Below, piece by piece: positions 6,461 through 8,508 of a DNA stretch of 8,508 nucleotides. Position numbers and translations under genes: made by a program. The stretch lies in assembly GCA_050015355.1 (NCBI GenBank), contig JBEKBO010000155.1, positions 1 through 8,508 on the forward strand. Reading direction: 5' to 3'. The notes under the pieces are model-generated. The model was given only the letters and a program-made list of their open reading frames with translations, did no database searches and had not been told where the DNA came from. The stretch is from CAWBRT01 sp050015355. GTDB taxonomy: Bacteria; Acidobacteriota; Terriglobia; Terriglobales; Acidobacteriaceae. Position 1 is the stretch's first letter. Every line of letters starts with the position of its first letter.

Positions 6461-6745
6461 GTGCGTGGTCGCGTGTGGATATTTCCGCAGCTTTTCCTTT
6501 GCGCTCAGGGCGCAGCGTCATCTGCCGGCAAATCTCAGGCGAAAGCGGTGATCATTGCACTCCCAACCCGCCGGCGTTTGTCTTTCCAGAATTCCTCACT
6601 GCTGTTCCGTGTTACGCCGGTCACATCAAGCGGTCGCCCGAGGTGTATCGATTATGGAACCGACGTTCGTAGGCTCTGCTTACTGAAATCACGCTTTTCA
6701 GACGAGCGAGCGCTTAGTAATGTGAACTGAAGAAAGGAACGCCGC
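6461..6745. other. Non-coding or decayed stretch after the aminotransferase
   Basis: Two overlapping + strand frames (GTG or ATG starts at 6457 and 6461, 71 and 89 codons) run through this region, but neither has an SD, a domain or protein-like composition, and both start at or inside the aminotransferase stop region. I treat them as chance frames. There is no clear terminator. The region ends in the SD of the short secreted-peptide ORF at 6746. Confidence 0.4.
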
Positions 6746-6853
6746 ATGACGACGAAGCTTGGGTTTGCCGTAGCATTGATAATCACGATGGTCATCGCAA
6801 CAACCGCGTTTGCCGCCGACTTTCCCTTTGCGCGCATGAGCACCACTCGCTGA
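6746..6853 (+). CDS. 35-aa ORF with Sec signal peptide, probably a frameshifted remnant
   Basis: ATG 6746 is preceded by AAAGGA (6733-6738) with 7-nt spacing. The product opens MTTKLGFAVALIITMVIATT and continues AFAAD, a textbook signal peptide: a Lys in the n-region, about 16 hydrophobic residues and an AFA|AD cleavage site at residues 24/25. Only about a dozen residues follow before TGA at 6851. In the shifted frame, coding-like sequence continues without stop from before 6853 to TGA at 6913-6915, reading HEHHSLKTLEAGLND and onward. This suggests that one indel near 6830 truncated a small secreted His-rich protein. Alternatively it is a genuine short exported peptide, or the indel is a sequencing error. 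I recognise no family. It stands 285 nt after the aminotransferase. Confidence 0.4.
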   Translation: MTTKLGFAVALIITMVIATTAFAADFPFARMSTTR

Positions 6854-6917
6854 AAACGCTGGAGGCTGGTCTAAACGATGTCGATCACGACGACGTCCCT
6901 AGCAGCGCAGGTTGATC

Positions 6918-7013
6918 ATGCTCTGCAAGGGGTGCCTAATCCAGATTGATGGTTCCGGTACGAGCCGGCGGACGACGCAGTACCCGCCATGCCAGCCGCA
7001 TTTCTGGCACTGA
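6918..7013 (+). CDS. Possible 31-aa Cys/His peptide
   Basis: ATG 6918 opens a 31-codon frame ending at TGA 7011. It begins MLCKGC and ends PPCQPHFWH, giving Cys3-x2-Cys6 and Cys25-x2-His28 plus His31, an arrangement that could bind zinc. The upstream SD is weak (AGG at 6909-6911). It could be a zinc-ribbon fragment, the decayed start of a longer protein, or chance. A minus-strand frame of 101 codons (6916-7221) covers the same bases but is not protein-like. I give it little weight. Confidence 0.15.
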   Translation: MLCKGCLIQIDGSGTSRRTTQYPPCQPHFWH

Positions 7014-7146
7014 AATCCGAACGGCGGGGCCAGCTTTGTGTGACATCAGCGTTCTTTTGACGCAGCAGCTGATCGCGCAACTCTGACGACGCCGGGGTCT
7101 TTAGCAACCTTTTTGAGCAGTAAGCAGTAAAGATCAGGAGAAAATA

Positions 7147-7245
7147 ATGTCGGATGGAGGCGACCTCGTCCGCAAACAATTCGGGGCCCATGACCACTCT
7201 ACACCGATGTTGCAAGTCCATCTGCTAAAGTCAACGAAAGGCTGA
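7147..7245 (+). pseudogene. 32-aa ORF resembling a methyltransferase N-terminus, probably a remnant
   Basis: ATG 7147 has a strong SD, AGGAG at 7136-7140 with 6-nt spacing. The product starts MSDGGDLVRKQFGAH, which resembles the N-termini I remember for UbiE-type class I SAM-dependent methyltransferases (a VR-x-QFG-x-A pattern), then becomes unlike them and stops at TGA 7243. In another frame, open from 7194 to TGA 7284, the sequence reads PLYTDVASPSAKVNERLNLA, which may continue the same protein after a frameshift. The SAM-binding glycine motif is absent, so if the resemblance is real this is only the 5' end of a lost gene. The shifted frame runs into the start of the aldo/keto reductase (ATGA overlap). 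A true short peptide is the alternative. Confidence 0.3.
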
Positions 7246-7282
7246 ATTTAGCACGCAGCAGTGAGTCCACGGAGGGTTTCCT

Positions 7283-8164
7283 ATGAACGGAAAGACGGTG
7301 CAACTTGCAAGTGCCGCAGGAACTGTTGTGCTTGGCGGCGATCTGGTTGTTCATCGCCTGGGTTTCGGGGCGATGCGCCTCACCGGCGAAGGAGTGTGGG
7401 GTCCGCCGAAGGACCGGTCGTCCGCTGTTTCTCTACTACGGCGGGCGCTGGACCTGGAAGTGAACTTTATCGATACGGCTGATTCTTACGGCCCCTCGAT
7501 TTGCGAAGAGCTTATTGCCGAAGCGCTGGCACCCTATCCGAAGAATCTTGTAATCGCTACAAAGGGCGGTTACTGTCGCATAGCGCCGCACAGGTGGACG
7601 CACGACGCCAGTCCCGATCATCTTCGAAAGGCAGTCGAGGGTAGCCTGAAGAGGCTTCACCTCGATCGTATCGATCTCTATCAGCTCCACGGACCTGATC
7701 CAGCAATCTCCTTCGAGGCGTCTGTCGAGACGCTCGCTGAACTACGCTCGCAAGGCATGATTCGCCATGTCGGCCTTTCGAACGTGACTCGTGAACACGT
7801 AGAGCGCGCTCGCAAAATCGTGCCAATCGTCTCCGTGCAGAACCGCTATAGCTTCGCCGATCGCGAGTGGGACTACCTTGTCGACTACTGTCAGCAGAAC
7901 GAAATCGCATTTATCCCCTGGGCACCCACGCGGGATTGGATGGCGGGAAGCAGCATCGTCAACCAGATCGCCCAAGCACATGGCGCGACCCCGACACAAA
8001 TTGCGCTGGCGTGGCTACTCAAGCGGTCGCCAACAGTATTGCCGATTCCTGGGACCTCCTCCGCCGAACACCTGGAGGAGAATGTTTGCGCCACATTTTT
8101 CCAGCTAACGGATGACGAACGCAAACAGCTAAGCACTGTTAAGAAGCAGTTCAGAACGCGCTAG
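7283..8164 (+). CDS. Aldo/keto reductase (YdbC-like)
   Basis: NAD(P)H-dependent oxidoreductase of the aldo/keto reductase superfamily, a cytoplasmic TIM barrel that reduces aldehydes or ketones, 293 aa. The catalytic tetrad is complete: Asp64 and Tyr69 in FIDTADSYGP, Lys94 in IATKGG, and His136 in DLYQLHGPD. The N-terminal HRLGFGAMRLTGEGVWGPP (24-42) and the compact length resemble E. coli YdbC-type enzymes, for which pyridoxal reductase activity has been described. The C-terminal LPIPGTSSAEHLEENV (253-268) is the family's cofactor-phosphate region. Start ATG 7283 has GGAGGG at 7271-7276, 6-nt spacing, and a start context that overlaps the stop of a shifted upstream frame. Substrate is unknown. 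A link to the PLP-dependent aminotransferase through vitamin B6 metabolism is conceivable but unsupported. Confidence 0.93.
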   Translation: MNGKTVQLASAAGTVVLGGDLVVHRLGFGAMRLTGEGVWGPPKDRSSAVSLLRRALDLEVNFIDTADSYGPSICEELIAEALAPYPKNLVIATKGGYCRIAPHRWTHDASPDHLRKAVEGSLKRLHLDRIDLYQLHGPDPAISFEASVETLAELRSQGMIRHVGLSNVTREHVERARKIVPIVSVQNRYSFADREWDYLVDYCQQNEIAFIPWAPTRDWMAGSSIVNQIAQAHGATPTQIALAWLLKRSPTVLPIPGTSSAEHLEENVCATFFQLTDDERKQLSTVKKQFRTR

Positions 8165-8213
8165 GAGTACGGCGCCCGATTCACGCTGAAGTCTGCTCGG
8201 AATCTGATTCATT

Positions 8214-8252
8214 AAGGGTGCCACTTACGGCGCGGCTGAAGCCGCGTCCCTT
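8214..8252. repeat. Palindromic intergenic repeat (acidobacterial-type hairpin)
   Basis: CGCGGC (8231-8236), tetraloop TGAA, GCCGCG (8241-8246) form a perfect 6-bp GC stem, extended by a G-U and a G-C pair (8229-8230 with 8247-8248) if needed. The flanks AAGGG (8214-8218) and CCCTT (8248-8252) can alternatively pair, leaving an asymmetric loop of about 12 nt. Its sequence matches the dispersed GCGGCTGAAGCCGC palindromes I recall from Acidobacteriota intergenic DNA. It sits 50 nt after the aldo/keto reductase stop and could also limit read-through. Confidence 0.5.
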
Positions 8253-8401
8253 CCACACAAGAGTCGATTCCGGGTCTTGCGCAACCGCTCACGGGGGTCC
8301 TTCAAGCGCGGCGAAATAGCAAAAGAACTCCCGATACGGAACGCTATGCGTGACTACACCCTCTCCAGATTGGCTATAAATCTACAGAAGTGGGTATTTA
8401 C

Positions 8402-8508
8402 TTAACGCCACCGAACGCAACAGGTTGTGGTTTGACCAGGGTTGCAAACGGGACCGGATCTACCTGCACAGCCTGCTGGGCCAAGCGATAGAAGAGTTTG
8501 CCGCGCGA
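8402..8508 (-). CDS. Possible 3' end of a minus-strand gene cut by the window edge
   Basis: On the minus strand a frame enters at the right edge and runs 35 codons to TAA (complement of 8402-8404). Its end reads QVDPVPFATLVKPQPVAF then GGVK, a plausible protein C-terminus. That would make it convergent with the aldo/keto reductase, with the palindrome between them. The + strand is also open from 8380 to the edge (ending SLLGQAIEEFAAR) but offers only a TTG start at 8425 without an SD, since a TAA lies at 8377. Third-position GC is similar in both frames, so the choice is weak. No family recognised. Confidence 0.2.
   Translation of the reverse strand, partial: ARQTLLSLGPAGCAGRSGPVCNPGQTTTCCVRWR

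Larger units (their letters stand above)
8165..8508. other. Region downstream of the aldo/keto reductase
   Basis: No complete gene is visible. The stretch contains the palindromic repeat at 8214-8252 and, at the window edge, two overlapping open frames on opposite strands from about 8380. No T-rich terminator follows the aldo/keto reductase stop; the palindrome could fold as a hairpin in transcripts from either side. Confidence 0.4.

Noticed and set aside
6461..6730. 89-codon + strand ORF after the aminotransferase
   Set aside because: GTG start directly at the aminotransferase stop without an SD, and low-complexity Arg/Ser-rich sequence not resembling a protein.
6916..7221. 101-codon minus-strand ORF in the gene-poor stretch
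   Set aside because: No SD, no motif, and lies opposite better-supported short + strand starts.
8340..8385. Promoter-like TGACTA ... TATAAA near the right end
   Set aside because: The -10-like TATAAA is good but the upstream hexamer is poor, and no supported + strand gene follows.
1..8508. CRISPR array, transposase, integrase, defence genes, tRNA or rRNA
   Set aside because: No regularly spaced repeats, no mobile-element or defence domains in any frame, and no RNA gene signatures were seen.

Overview
The window carries a complete five-gene high-affinity branched-chain-type amino acid (HAAT family) ABC importer, followed by a stand-alone class I/II PLP-dependent aminotransferase and an aldo/keto reductase, all on the + strand. 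Base composition is moderately GC-rich, Shine-Dalgarno (SD) sites are clear, and the substrate-binding protein has a lipoprotein signal, so this is a bacterium. A short palindromic element near the right end (core CGCGGC-TGAA-GCCGCG) looks like the dispersed intergenic palindromes I associate with Acidobacteriota genomes. That points to a soil acidobacterium, but only as an inference from memory and base composition.

Layout: 1-331 is an upstream region with a possible short leader ORF, a weak promoter-like pair and an 8-bp direct repeat. The transporter follows: lipoprotein binding protein (332-1495), LivH-type permease (1578-2447), LivM-type permease (2562-3440), LivG-type ATPase (3430-4206) and LivF-type ATPase (4187-4957). 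The last three genes overlap (11 nt and 20 nt), so they are probably translationally coupled. The first three are separated by spacers of 82 and 114 nt, and each spacer contains a 9-bp inverted repeat able to fold in the mRNA. After a 315-nt spacer with an imperfect inverted repeat comes the aminotransferase (5273-6460). A gene-poor stretch of about 820 nt (6461-7282) then holds three very short ORFs, two with good SD sites, which look like decayed genes or small peptides. The aldo/keto reductase (7283-8164) follows. The last 344 nt hold the palindromic repeat and an edge region open on both strands.

How the parts work together: the binding protein captures an amino acid outside the cytoplasmic membrane, the LivH/LivM permeases form the channel and LivG/LivF power uptake. 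The aminotransferase could act on the imported amino acid, but its spacing suggests a separate transcript and the functional link is only positional. The aldo/keto reductase has no evident link to transport. I see no defence system, CRISPR array, integrase, transposase, tRNA or rRNA. The core genes are ordinary metabolic genes, and the less explained material lies in the structured spacers and the 6461-7282 gene-remnant region.
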